Positions 22,200-35,300 of a stretch of 64,000 nt of DNA are shown here, piece after piece. The notes below the pieces were generated by a model. The model saw only the letters and a program-made list of their open reading frames with translations, had not been told where the DNA came from and made no database searches. A program made the position numbers and the translations under genes. How positions within the stretch are numbered: position 1 is the first letter of the stretch; each line of letters starts with the position of its first letter. This stretch comes from Pomphorhynchus laevis (taxonomy: Eukaryota; Acanthocephala; Palaeacanthocephala; Echinorhynchida; Pomphorhynchidae). Location of the stretch: the NCBI GenBank assembly GCA_012934845.2, contig WNNJ02000592.1, positions 1 through 64,000 on the forward strand, given 5' to 3'.

Positions 22200-23730
22200 C
22201 AAACTGAATTTGACTAAGAGGCTTGGACATAACGGCCACTACATTATCCCTGCAATAATGTATTTGTAATAATGTAAGAACATTATATCTAATTTACAAG
22301 AAAATTGTGTTTTACATAAACATTGATGAATATTAAATAGTATTTACTAAAATACAATAGATAATTAAGTCTACGTATTTTGAAAATTATTTTACTATCT
22401 TATTCTTCTTAAATACTTTCGCAATTTATAGGAAGTGACGTTAACTCCGGTCAATATAAAGTACAAACTAAATAAAGTATCATTCAAAATGTGAAATCAA
22501 CATTATAGCTAAATTTAGACTGGGAAGTATTGCCAGGTCCACAATTGCTAGATTTACATATTAGTGTCGTTTTGTGGATTATGTGTTCATGATAATTGGT
22601 GAATCGAATATAGATATAGAAACAGTCTTGACCGATATCAATGAGTAGACCCGAATATACAATGGCAGTTGGAGACTGAGGAAAATAGTAGCTTTCAATT
22701 CTTTGATATCGCTCTTCATCGAAGTAGTTCGAGAATTAGCAGATCAGTATACCGTAAACCCGGTATACTCTCTCTCGGATAGTCATTGGGAATCTGCGGC
22801 TCTTAAAACCCACAAAATCTCGGTCCTCAGAGCACAATTTGCGACGAGATATGATCGGAAACCGTGAGTTCAGACTGCAAGTTCATACTCAGTAAAGTAA
22901 GAAAGAAAACCATAGATATTTTGTTCGATTACTGTTTGAATGACTCATTCAAAATATCTGATTTACTATTTGTTCAACATGTTGCTTCACTTGCACACTT
23001 GGTGTTTAATGTGCACCGCATTAAAAAATGTTTTCCATTTCAAAAGTTCAATAATAATAGATTTTCTTATTACATAAATATAAAGGTGCACCTAAAAAGA
23101 AAAATAGGTAATAACAAAATGTACAAATGTTATCGATCCAACTTTTTCATAAGGGTGTCTTCTAAAAACGATTAAGTGGGATCAGTTATATCAGCTGGCA
23201 CCAACTGGTCACTTTCCGAATGAGCCACCCAGGGTCTTTCACAAATTTAAGCCTACTCGGTTCGCATGATGGACGGTAATCTCGACATTATGAGCTTAAG
23301 AAATCTTGGTCTTTGCTCGACGGACGTCCTCTTGAAATGAAAACAAGTCCTGAGATTAACAAGGTACACAAAAGGCGTAGCGGATCTCCCTTCATAACGA
23401 CAGATGTTAAACCCGTTTCAGAGTTCATCTAGCTCTCTTCAGGACAATATTTCGATAGATCTTGCTATCATATTTAGGAAATTATAAATAGTTCTTAATA
23501 ATAGCCACAAGTTTGCAATTTATTCACAAAATAGTAGATATAAAATATTGTACAAAAAACCATAGTAAACGAAAATATTATTAAATATAAACAAAAATAT
23601 GATTCCCTGAGAAAGCGTCGGTGCATTTGTAATGAACAACCAAAAGCAAGCAAAAATATTTTGCAAAGAAAAATAAAATTAATATGATAAAATATATTTA
23701 TTTAATTAATATAAATAAAATAAATATAAT
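22200..23730. other. Intergenic region, nothing firmly recognised
   Basis: AT-rich sequence. A less AT-rich patch at about 22675-23260 carries a 103-codon open frame (22864-23175) without recognisable motifs. It could be a decayed repeat, but I see no family signature. Confidence 0.4.
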
Positions 23731-23739
23731 TCCATCTTC

Positions 23740-24470
23740 ATCTCATTCTAAACTCCTACAAGTCCAAAATAATGTGGATATTACCCCGTTAACCTAACAT
23801 ATCTGCCCCTGTATCTTTTGCCTCATCGATCATCCCCATAGTCCACAATCTCACTTTCTTAAGCTTCCTTTTCGATGACCACCTTTCCCTTAAACCCTTT
23901 GTGTGTGACAAGGTCCGCTCGTCTAACTTAATTCTCCGTACCATATGTTGTACTCGCCCATTATCGACTACCATTTTTGTATGTATCTTATTTTATCTCT
24001 TCTCTTCCCTAAAATCAATTACTGCCTCAGCATTTTAGCCAATTCTCCAAAATCAATTTTCCTACTCCTTAGACGCATCATTAGCTCCGCCGTTCGAGTG
24101 CTCCTAAGTCTCCTTCGCTTCGATCACACATCCACATATCTTGCACACATCTCATCGCCCATCATCCACATCCGCATTTAAGTCCGTCTTCTTATCGTAA
24201 CTTTTCGTTTCATCGCTGTCGGCTCCCCATCCTTCATCAACTTCCCTTTCTTAGACGACACTCGGGCCACCTCTATCGCTGCGTTCCCGTTATTCCCTCT
24301 TACTTTACGTTCTCAATTATTCCAACAACTACGGCCTCTGATCCTTCCTCGTCGCCGCCTCACTCGCCTGGGATCAGTTCCTTCTTGACGTCCGCCGCGC
24401 TTCTCCTTTATAACATTCAAATACCGCCTCCGTTCCCACCTTCTCGACACATGATTTAGATTTTTTGTTT
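23740..24470 (+). mobile_element. C-terminal fragment of a CR1-like LINE
   Basis: Plus-strand pieces read PKINYCLSILANSPKSIFLL and RRIISSAVRVLLSLLRFDHT, equivalent to the KLDYSVSLLINYPKSSLKSL and ILNSAVRVIFRLRKFDHIS region of the CR1-like element at 32.7-34.8 kb. The tract is Pro/Ser-rich downstream and ends near 24470. It is a 5'-truncated remnant with several frame breaks. Confidence 0.65.
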
Positions 24471-24479
24471 ATTTTGCGA

Positions 24480-25975
24480 TCATGTAAGCCTGCGATGGCA
24501 CTCATTTGGCATGTAAGAATAAATCCGTTTTAATTGTTTTGAAATTACAAGAATAAAAAGTAAACATGAAAATCAATCTGAAAAGTTGAAATTGGATAAA
24601 AAAACAAACAAAGTTAAGTTGTAAAAACAGAGTAAAATTTAAATTTTAAAATATTAAAAAAATAATTTCAAAACAAAGAAATAAATCGTCTTACATTTAA
24701 ATCAATAAAACTCGAAACAAAAATAAAATTATTTTGATATTATAAATAAATAATTAATCGAAAACTAATATAATATTTTTAAATTGAAATTCGCTTTAAT
24801 GACAGTCATAATATTATCATTTTTTTAAAATATGCCTCCTGTATAACTCGTGACAAGTAATCATTTTCCTATAATAAAATAGAAACTCTGTCTTAATTAA
24901 CTCCCTATGATCTAAATTAAGTAAATGATGTGATCTCTGTCCTGTTTGACCAATATATCAGCAATTACAAACCATCATAAGGAATTTCATTAAATGAACA
25001 ACTCGTTACAATTGGTAAAGTGTTCAACTGTGTATTAGGATTAAAGTCAATAAAATATTACTTTTATCGTATAGAACATTGGCACGAATATTGAATTAGA
25101 AGTACAGTTCTGAAAATGTATCTACACTCTTGAGTGAGTCGCATAACGGCCAGATCTTGTTGGCTACTTGTAATGCAGTTAAAATATTATGCGTCCAATT
25201 TTGTAAACTAAACATTTAAATAAATCATTAAGAATCGCATATATGTGCCAATTGATATTTATAACTGTTTTAGTTTGATTATCAAAATTGGATAAGTAAA
25301 ATAAAATAAATTATTTATTTAAATATTTCGTCTAAATGCTTTAGTCTTTTTCAAGGAAAAGGTTACAGCCCTTTGAAAAAATTTCACAAATATTTTTCTT
25401 GGAAAGGGCTATAAAGTTTAGCAGAAATATTTTAATAAATAATTTATTTAATCAATCCTGGGTGCGTAATCAAACTATGTGAGTTAAAACATTTTGAATT
25501 AATATCTATATTTTTTAATTATTTATAAATAAATATTAATGATATAAATAAATATAATTTATAAATAATTATTATATATTTATAAATATTTATATTTTAT
25601 AAATTTTTGCAATATTTTGAGAACATTTATTAAATTGTTTGCTTGTCATTTATGAAATCGGCTGCGATATCAATTGCTAATGGAAGTAGTAGATAATTCA
25701 AAAATGAATCATGCGCATATTAAGCTTATCTGTTAATAAAGTAAACGGTACGTGAACATCTTAAAGAGTAAAACATAACTAGATATGTATCTCGTAAAGT
25801 TGTAGAAAATCAGATTAACAATGATAAAATAGATCAATTTAAAAATTCATGCTGAAATGCTTGTTTTTTAGTTTCTAGCACTTGTTAGTTTACCAGCTCA
25901 ATAAAAAAAACAAAACTTATTTGCAACTTATTAATTTACAAGTATAAAACCAACAACAATTAAATGTAGAAAGAC
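24480..25975. other. AT-rich spacer between convergent ERCC1 and the receptor gene
   Basis: Very AT-rich, with runs of TTTAAATTTA-type sequence and no recognised coding or RNA feature. The 3' UTR of the minus-strand receptor gene should occupy its right part. Confidence 0.5.
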
Positions 25976-25981
25976 AAATCG

Positions 25982-26392
25982 TTAAATATTAAATTCGTTA
26001 CATTTCTGAATTGATTGATAATCAAACGTAGGTTTACAAGAATACAATGCGCAGTAAGTTTGATGATTACTATGCAATGAAGTATCGTTTCCGATTTGGA
26101 TTAAGACTTGTTTGTTTGTTGCTATGTAATTTGGAGATTTCATAGTCGAGTTTGCTTTAAAATAACTTTCATTAACTCCCATTGAGCCATAATTCGTCGG
26201 TAGACTTGTCAGTTTACTAGACATTAGTGAATCGTCATTAGTTGTTTTGAATACATGGTGACAATTCAGGCTGCATATTGATTGGCTGTCTTTTATCGTA
26301 AGAGCATTTCGTCCATCGTCTATTTTTCTATTTTCTGCATTTGTTGCATACAATTTATTTATACAATTTTCATTTGCTGCGCCAAGACGTTT
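25982..26392 (-). CDS. Receptor last exon: cytoplasmic tail
   Basis: 136 codons plus stop, starting KRLGAANENCINKL after the acceptor AACCAG (phase 0). The tail is Ser/Thr/Asn-rich, with single Tyr residues (NYGSMG, YCALYSC, TFDYQS) that could be phosphorylated, and ends QKCNEFNI. The upstream in-frame ATG at 26401 is intronic, not a start. Confidence 0.8.
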   Translation of the reverse strand, partial: KRLGAANENCINKLYATNAENRKIDDGRNALTIKDSQSICSLNCHHVFKTTNDDSLMSSKLTSLPTNYGSMGVNESYFKANSTMKSPNYIATNKQVLIQIGNDTSLHSNHQTYCALYSCKPTFDYQSIQKCNEFNI

Positions 26393-29300
26393 CTGGTTCA
26401 TTTAATAAAAAAATAAAAAATATTCGATATTTTTTAATTTTTAAAATTTACCTCATCCATTATTTTTTGAAGTTTACTTGCTTTCGATTGCGGTCGTTTA
26501 CAATTTACAGACAATAGTTTTGTTAGAAGAAAAATAGCCAGTGAAGCAAGCACAAAAGCTGCAAATATTATTAAGCAGAGTATTAAAACATGCATCTTAG
26601 TCATTTCCCGTCTGTATTGACGATCAAACCATTGCTTATCGGCTATAAGAATATCTTCTAAAATGATATCAACAGTGTAAATTAGTAATTATGTAAGAAG
26701 CATACATTTACAAATCTTAGTTTAGAAAAATGCTTTTAAAGGAAAATATAATTGCTGAATGCATTAAATTCGACTGTTGAACTAGCTTTTGTATTTTTGT
26801 TATTTTAATTGTTATAATATTTGAAATACTAATTTTTAAGAAGGCTAATGTAAGGACGGCAGAGTTTCCACATTGACAAAAGCCATATTAGTAGCTACTA
26901 TATATATCGTTCTAAGATAAGCTTCTGCAGATGACGTAGGCCAAAATAATTTGGCTCTGAAATTTCGAAGAAACCACCAATATCTCACATTCAAGAGCAT
27001 AAACCGTAGCAATAAAGCATAATAATTAACCACCTTTGAAAAATTAAATCATTTAACTACAAATTTGGCCCTTGTTTTACACTATTCGTAAATATAACAA
27101 TGGCAATATTTTAATATTAAAACGGTTTTATAATTTATAATTTTTATAAACCGATTAATGGATAATATACGATGTATTACATGAGCCAATTGACAGATAA
27201 TACACATGTCTAACAATAAAGACTGGAGGTCATCCGGAGGATTTATCAGGTTTCGGCCCCTATTCTTCGACACAACATAGATGCGACGCCAAATGTATTT
27301 CCTTTAATCTAATTTGATCTTTTAAAGTAGTATCGTATTGTAATGCAGAGGATGTTATTTAAAGATGGTTATGTATCACATGGAAAAATCAGATTACTCA
27401 TCTGAAGCTGCCTATTTTGTAAGATAAATAAATTCAAAAATGTAAATATCTTAATCTTAAAATGAATTTTATCTCCAAAGTTTTATAAATCGATTAATAA
27501 ATAATATATCATGTATTTGATTAAATATTAGATATAATTTAGAGAAACTGATATATTATCACGTTCATATTCATCAACCCAAAATAGCAGCGGACAGCGG
27601 ATCCCAATACACTAATGATATATTTTTATTATATCTAATAAAAATATCTGTATTATTCTAATACAGAATATATTATTTGCTATTCATTCATAGAAATTTT
27701 TGGATTTATATATTTGACAATTTATATATTTGCTTATGTCAATTAGTATAGTATCCATATTTAAAATGTATCATCTAAAAAATTATTATATATTAAAGTC
27801 TTTATATGGCGAGTCATCCCCGAGAAAAAATACACAAATTGTTTTTAGCTATTATTTCGGCTGTCCGAGCAGCCCTCTTCAAAAGATTGTAAGTATTTCA
27901 AATCAAGACAATTTATTTTTTTGTTTTAAATTGTCAAAAAAATTATATACATATATCACTATGTTTTCCTCGTGAGGAGGCATAAACATCGGCAGCATTC
28001 TATATATCCTCATCAGATCAAGAAATAGGACCGAATTATTCTCGCAATATTCAAAGTCGCTACGTATGCCCAGTCATCCTATGTGTGACGACAAATTTCA
28101 ACAACAGTAGACGTATTTCGCTCTAACTAAGCTCATCAGCACCGTGACTACAATAATCATCCATAGGCACCTTAACACACGCTTAAACTGTGTTTAAAGC
28201 TCGAAAAACAGAACTACCTCTTTACTTAAAAATATGATACGATAATTTTATGTATACTTTTATCACAAGCAATTATGTGTGAATAAGATGAATATATTTC
28301 ACAGAACATGTAAATCCTCTGTTCTCATCGTGGTCATCATGCACGTTTCTTCTGAGATATTTCATCTTATTCCAGTTTCTTTCAGCAAAGTCTCTCAGGT
28401 TCTTCTCTACATGCCCAATATCTTTCCACAGGCCGACCCTGTCCCAACGTATGTACTTAAATCTATTCATTCCATTAGAGCTCAATTACTTACCACAATG
28501 TCCAATTTTTCTATTCGTAGCTGCATTTTTTCAGAGAACTGAAAATCAGCCATTGTACGTCATCTAAAAAAACTATACTTGATCCTTTACTTCCATTTTC
28601 ACACTTCCCAATTTATTTTTTCGACTGTTTCAAAACTTTAAAAATCTTGTGTTATATCAAGTCAATTCATACCTTGTTTCCTCAAGTTTTTACCCCCTTT
28701 TCAATGAAACACTCAGCATTTTTGTTTCTAACTTCGTCTTGCCACATTTCACTAATCTCCCAAATCTTCAATATACTTCCTTCAATTTCAACAACGAATT
28801 CATTTCGCATTGTATTTTGTTATAATTACATTCTTGTGACAACTTATCTTAGTTTTACAAGCATTTTAACCACACACGAGAACAGTTCTTATATGGATAA
28901 AATGGATTTTAAAACTAAAATTATATTTTTTTTCACATTTTTCTTTTTTCTTTTACTTAAGCTTTTAAGCACATATGCTCACATTTTGTTGAGCATATGT
29001 TGGTTGGTTGAGTATCGTATGTTAAGCATCATGTTTGTTACAATTTATAACAAAATAATGATCAAATAAGTATAAATTTATGCTTATTACGATTATTCCA
29101 TTTTCTCTAGCATTTTATTAGCATCGAAAATAACCATTTCTAAAACACAAAAGTTTGTACGCTAAAAGAATTACAAAATAAGCTTATTTATTGATAAATA
29201 CTTTTATAGTTATTTCCTATTTTAAATTAATTTTCTTCTTTAAAGTTTTAAGGTTTAAGCAGAATTGTAAAAATAAATAGAATACATTCAATCAAAGTTT

Positions 29301-32300
29301 GGCTAAGAGTCGACAATTTAAATCTAATTCTTTATTTACAGGTTGCAGAGTTCAACACTTACACCACATGTTTGATGTACAATTAATATGCAATTGAATA
29401 CAATTAAGCATGTTTTTAATGAACGTGTTCATTAAAAAGTGTTATAATTTTCTCATTTATTTATATAAAAATCAATTTTTTTGATAAAAATGCTATTTTG
29501 TGGTTATTATATTTTAGCATAATATACAGAATTCTGTATTCTATGTGTTTCGGCAATTCTGCTCCGAAATCAAATATTTAAAGTTCATTTCTTCACAGAT
29601 CGCCAACTATATTATTCACACTATAGATTTGATTTAACATAAGTTACAAAGTTTGTATGTACTTGTAAATAAAGTAGTATTATTTTAATTAGCACTCTAT
29701 GATAAAAGTCTGTATTTTTTGATGATGTTAGTGAAGCTAGTGAAATATAAAAATAATGAATTCGTATTATATTTATTCATCAATCTAGCTCCAAAATTAA
29801 AATAATCAATTTAGTAATTATTTATTCATTAATTATAATTTATTATTAATTATTTTTTATTAATAAAAGTGGTCGCAGTACAAATAAAGCAGATTTTTAA
29901 TATACCGTAATAAGTAAGCATGTATATTTTTATCCTTGAATTTTATAAAAGCTTCTGTCAAGAATAATATCAACGTCAAATAGCTTTTTCGAAAAATAAC
30001 AGAAAAGCAAAGTTGTTTAAGAATATAAAACAAGAAGTATATGCATACCGATTGATATAATATCGCAGTGAAGTTCCATTAGAGAACAATCTCGATATAG
30101 GTAATTCACATTGCCATTTTGATTGACGAGAGATATTACGAGTTTTTGAATCGGTACACCATTTATCTTGAGTCCCTTATTTTATAAACAAAAATATTAC
30201 GGAGCAGTTTAATCTTGTTAATTATATTTTTTAAATCTGCTGCATGATAATATGGGAAAATATCTGTTAAACATTGCCGTTAATTAAAATACTAGCGGAT
30301 CAATCGTATTTACGGTATTTTAAACGATGTGTTAATCTTGTTTGCTTTAATCTATAAAAGTTTATTCGTAATTTCTATTAAATATTTTATAAACAAAAAT
30401 TCTCTTTTTTAATGCTAGTTTGGATATTTTGTTTCGTGTTCACCAAGTTTTTCAAAATAATATGTCATTTTTAATCTATTTATGTATAGAGCTGCTTACG
30501 ACTAATATCTTTCCCGACAAATTACATATAGTATAAATCACATCAATTAACTGGGTCTACGAATTTTGTACTAATATAAATTAAACTATAAATATTTTAA
30601 TCTTAAGAAGCTTTTTTAATCTCAATTAAGCTTTTTATAATAAAAATTCTATAATTCAATTTTTATAAATTAATTAATAAATAATATACTGTGTATTCCA
30701 ATAAAGATTAGAGTTATCTGGAGGACATCTTATGCTATCAGGTTTCGGCCACTATTCCTCGACATCAAAATAGCAAGGGCTGAATACATGCTAATAACGA
30801 AATTTTACTTATGAAATTTAATTATTTAGAGCAATATCTTATTTAAACACAGAATATATTTATTTTTTATCAATAAAAAAATTTCACTCTGAGTTTAAAT
30901 TTATTTTTAATAATATTTTTATTATTTAAGTATTTTACGGTTATTGTATTTTATATCCCCGTATATATTTACGCTTTACACAAACAATTCAGCTTAGCAA
31001 ACAGAGTTTACGTATTTTATACTATATATAAATTAAAAATAACGATAAATATAATAAATAATTATATAAGATTTTATAAAATTTATATTAAAAAAGTTAA
31101 AATTTAAGGTTAAAATTTAAAATAAAAGTCAATTCTTATGAATTAACTAATAAATAATATACGATGTATCAGCAGAAATAAAATTAAGAACTAAAAGAAA
31201 TAATATTTTAATACAAATCATGCATATATTTGAACATTATTAAAATCATGCAGTTATGATGACGGTGACGTCGATGTATTTTACTGCACGATAATTTAAA
31301 ATATTATTCATTTTAAATTACAAAATTTTAATTATTAAAAACCAAATTAATTAATTAAAAATATAATTTGAATTTTCAATTCAACTTTTAATTTGTTGCA
31401 GCAGACAGGACAATAAAATTCTTAAAAATTACAGTAGATGTACGAAATAAGAAATATCGCTGGTTTCTATTCAAATATTTTATGTAGCTTGAATAATAAA
31501 TGCCTGTTATAGTAATTATTTCTAGAACGACCAACTTTTATCTCTGTATATATTTATATATGTTATTATATATTATTTACTTATTAATTATTAATAACTA
31601 TTTAATTATTTATTTACTTTATTCATAAGTAGATATTTACTTTTCATAATTATTTAAAACAATTATAATCATAATTATTTATTTTGTTTATTTACTTTTA
31701 ATTATGATAAATATTTATTATTTATTTACTTTGTTTATTAGTAGATATTTACTTTTCATAATTACTTTTTACTTTATTTATTTTCATAATTAATTTTCAT
31801 AATTATTGCCAATATTATTAAGAATACCTGGAATTTTATATCTAAAACTTTATGCTTAATTATGTTGGTATATCTAGTTAAGTAGCTGGATAATATTTCG
31901 CATCTTTATTATCGCAATTTAAATTCAATGATAATATGTGATAAACAAAGACTCTTTTTTTGAATTAGTTAGTGCAAATTGTGTATATTCACTTAATAAT
32001 AGAATATAGCTTACCTACAATATTTACGGCATTCTCTATATTTTCGAAATAGTCTATTCTATGCCTAGAATACTGATTGGCTAATCTGGCTTTGGAAAAA
32101 TTGAATGCTGTGGAGTTATTTTCAAACGGAGCACCAAGCGTAAGTAGAATATTTTTCCAGTTCATATTAAGTACTAAATAAAAATGAACTTAAGCAACTG
32201 ACGGAATATGTAGAGTGAATTCTAACAGATACTGCATGTTAGAAGAACATATGTCTACAAAAACAAGTTATTAGTTTACAAATAATAATAATTATGTAAA

Positions 32301-35300
32301 AATAAACGCTAGAGCTCTTTGTTCCAAAAGAATATACACAACAAAATAAAACACTAAAATTTGTTTAAAACGCTTCTAAAATTACATCTATATTACCATA
32401 TCACCACCCCTCCCCAAATTAATATAATATATGATACAAGTTACGGTAGTTTCTATTTGATCACAAATATTTGCAAATCAATATTATTGATTTTAATAAT
32501 ATCAATCATTTTTTGTTTACTTTTATTTAAAATAACCAAAGATTTAAAAAAGCGTTCCTTTTATGAATAGTAATCCATATTTGTTCATGAAATAAGCCAA
32601 AATATCGCTTTTTCGCTTTCACATCGGCCTTTCATTTTTATCTACACTGCATAGACATTTAGCAGGTATTGATCGATTATTCTAAACAGAGATTATATAT
32701 ATAGAAAAAAAGGTTTTTTTTTAAGTGGCAAATGTGACATCAGTCACTTACAAGCCCACTAAAATGACACAAATTTTTTTATAAATTAGGATTCCGTAGA
32801 AATGTAAATAAACATTTTTTAAATTGTACATATGATGATGCAGTAACATTTGAGAGAAGATTGTTCCACAGTTTAGGCCCTGCAATCGAGTATGATCGAT
32901 GCGCGGTGAGCGAAAAATGACGTGGAACATATAATCTTGATCTTGTAGAATGACTGCGAAGCGAAATAGAAGTTGTGGATTTACTGGATAATGTAGGTAA
33001 GATGAGCTGTTAAGGGGCGTTGGTATTTATGATATTCCACATAAAGCATGCAAGTTTAAACCTTATGAGGTTCGTGAAGTCTAGCGCTAAGACAGCGAAT
33101 TAGAATAACGCGATATGTGATCGAATTTCCTTAAGCGAAAAATAACTCTAACGGCCGAATTTAGAATACTTTGCAAGGATTTAAGCGATGATTTCGGGTA
33201 ATTAATAAGAAGACTGACAGAATAATCAAGTTTGGAAATCAGAAGAGAATTCACTAATTTCACCGTAGTGAGAGTATCGAGATGATGCCTTACTCGCCTA
33301 ATGTCCCTCAAAATCAGAAAACAGCATTGAGCTTCGTTTCTGATAAAAGGAAGAAATGACAAGTGGGAATCAAATGAAATTCCGAGAATAGTCATAGAAT
33401 TGACTACCGGTAAAGTATAGTCAGAAATTTTGATTGAAATGTTCGGATCAGACAAAGAGTGAGATGTTATCCACACACGGGTTGATTTCTTCGTATTTAT
33501 TACGAAACGTAATGACGTCAAATGTCTACAAAGATGATTTAGACAATCAGAAGCAATGTCTGCAAGGTCATTAACGGAAGAAGGATCACAGTCTGCATAC
33601 AGCACGATGTCGTCTGCATATTGAATTAAATAAAAACCATAAGGAGAGGCTTTATATGTTAGGTCGCCAAGAAGTGTGAATAGTAGAGGTCCAAGAACAT
33701 AAATTTGAGGTACGCCGTGAGTGATTTGATAAGTAGATGAGAAAGTTGAAGATCTACCAGTTAAAAGATCTACCAGTTAGATATGATTGGAATCATTTGA
33801 TAGCACTATATGAGAAACCGTATCGCTGACGAAGACATGCAAGGAGAATTTGATGGTCAACGACATCAAAGGCTGAAGCTAAATCAAGTGCTATGATAAG
33901 ACCAATACGAATCTTATCAATGGCGACAATTAAATGGTCAAAAATTTGAGTGCATGCAGTGAGGGTTGAATGATGTTTACGATAAGCATATTGAGAAGAA
34001 GGAAACAGGTTATTTACCTTCAGATAGTCACTTATTTAATGTAAGATTATACAATCAAAAAGTTTAGAGATTGTCGGTAGGTGAGAAATTGGTCTGTACG
34101 AAGAAGGAATCATGGGATCAAGAGATGATCGCTTCACAAGTGGCCGTATAATGGCAACTTTAAAGGAATCAGGATACTTCGAATACCGAATTGACGAATT
34201 GAAAAGATTACACAAATAAGGTAGAAGTGTGTGGATGCAAGATTTCAACACATTAGTTGGGATAATATCTCGGATAGATGTCGTGTTTGGTAACCGCGTT
34301 AGTGCAGTTAATATTTGCTGAGGATGTATAAGCGTAAAGTAGAAAAGTTCCAGCAAATGATGATTCAAGACAGAAGAAAAGTCGTCATTAATGGAAGCAA
34401 GAGTGGAAATGTTTGCAGTAAGCTTATCACGAAGGTATTCAGCATAAATGCAAGGAGACAGTGTTGATTTCGGACATGAACGTCCAAGTAAGTTTTTAAT
34501 GGAAGACCACAAATTGCGTGGAGAAGAAGGAGATTCAATTTTTGCACGCCAGTAAGCAAATGATTTATGTTTCAAGAGCTCACAGTATCGTTTAGAGCAT
34601 CTCTGAAAGATAATCTGGCTGTATCTGCCAAAGAAACATTTCTTCGATGTGTTCTAAGATACAGGCGATGACAACGACGCAGTAAACGTTTGGCAGTGAC
34701 ACATTCACAATCAAACCAAGGAGCTTGATGAGAACGTCGTGGAACAAAAACCCTTAAAGGTAATATTTTATCAAGAATTTGGGTAATGCATGATTCAAAG
34801 TTATTCGCAAGAATACTTACAGATGATGAAGGAGACAAATCTGTTTATATAAATCTGAATTGTTTATATAAATCTGAACTGTTTATACAAATCTGAATAT
34901 ATATCGCAATAACTTATATATATTTTATATTTTCGTTATTATCGTAACCGAAAATAGCAAATTGCAGAATTTATTTAATTTGACGTTTCACCCGAATATT
35001 CGCTGTATCTTCATTGATCCTCATGGCCATATTATCATGGATCCCGGAAAGTTGTTAACTTTAGATAATATACATATATAAATTCGAATATAAGGTTAAT
35101 GAATTTTACTAACGCTTCTTTAATATCTGCTAAAACTAAATTTGTATAAAGCGTATTAAAATCGTAAGTATTTATATTTTGAAATTGTATTTTATGCCAT
35201 TATTAATTTCTAAGACCTTACAATATGTTTTAAAGTATGTTTTAATACTTAAAGTATTTTATTTATATAAACTGAGAGGTTTTTATGTACATTTAAAAGC

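Larger units (their letters stand above)
26658..30048 (-). other. Receptor intron with Penelope-associated repeats and a hammerhead candidate
   Basis: AT-rich intron. It holds a diverged repeat unit at 27224-27305 (GTTTCGGCCCCTATTCTTCG), a second partial copy at 27540-27700, and the minimal hammerhead candidate at 28104-28145. Open frames at 28273-29069 show no family features. Confidence 0.6.

Noticed and set aside
22864-23175. 103-codon plus-strand frame
   Set aside because: Low-complexity Lys/Phe/Asn composition, no motif, no splice or neighbour support.
28273-29069. Frames of 70-140 codons on both strands
   Set aside because: Hydrophobic or mixed composition without domain features in AT-rich intronic DNA; the longest is dominated by Phe/Leu/Ser runs.
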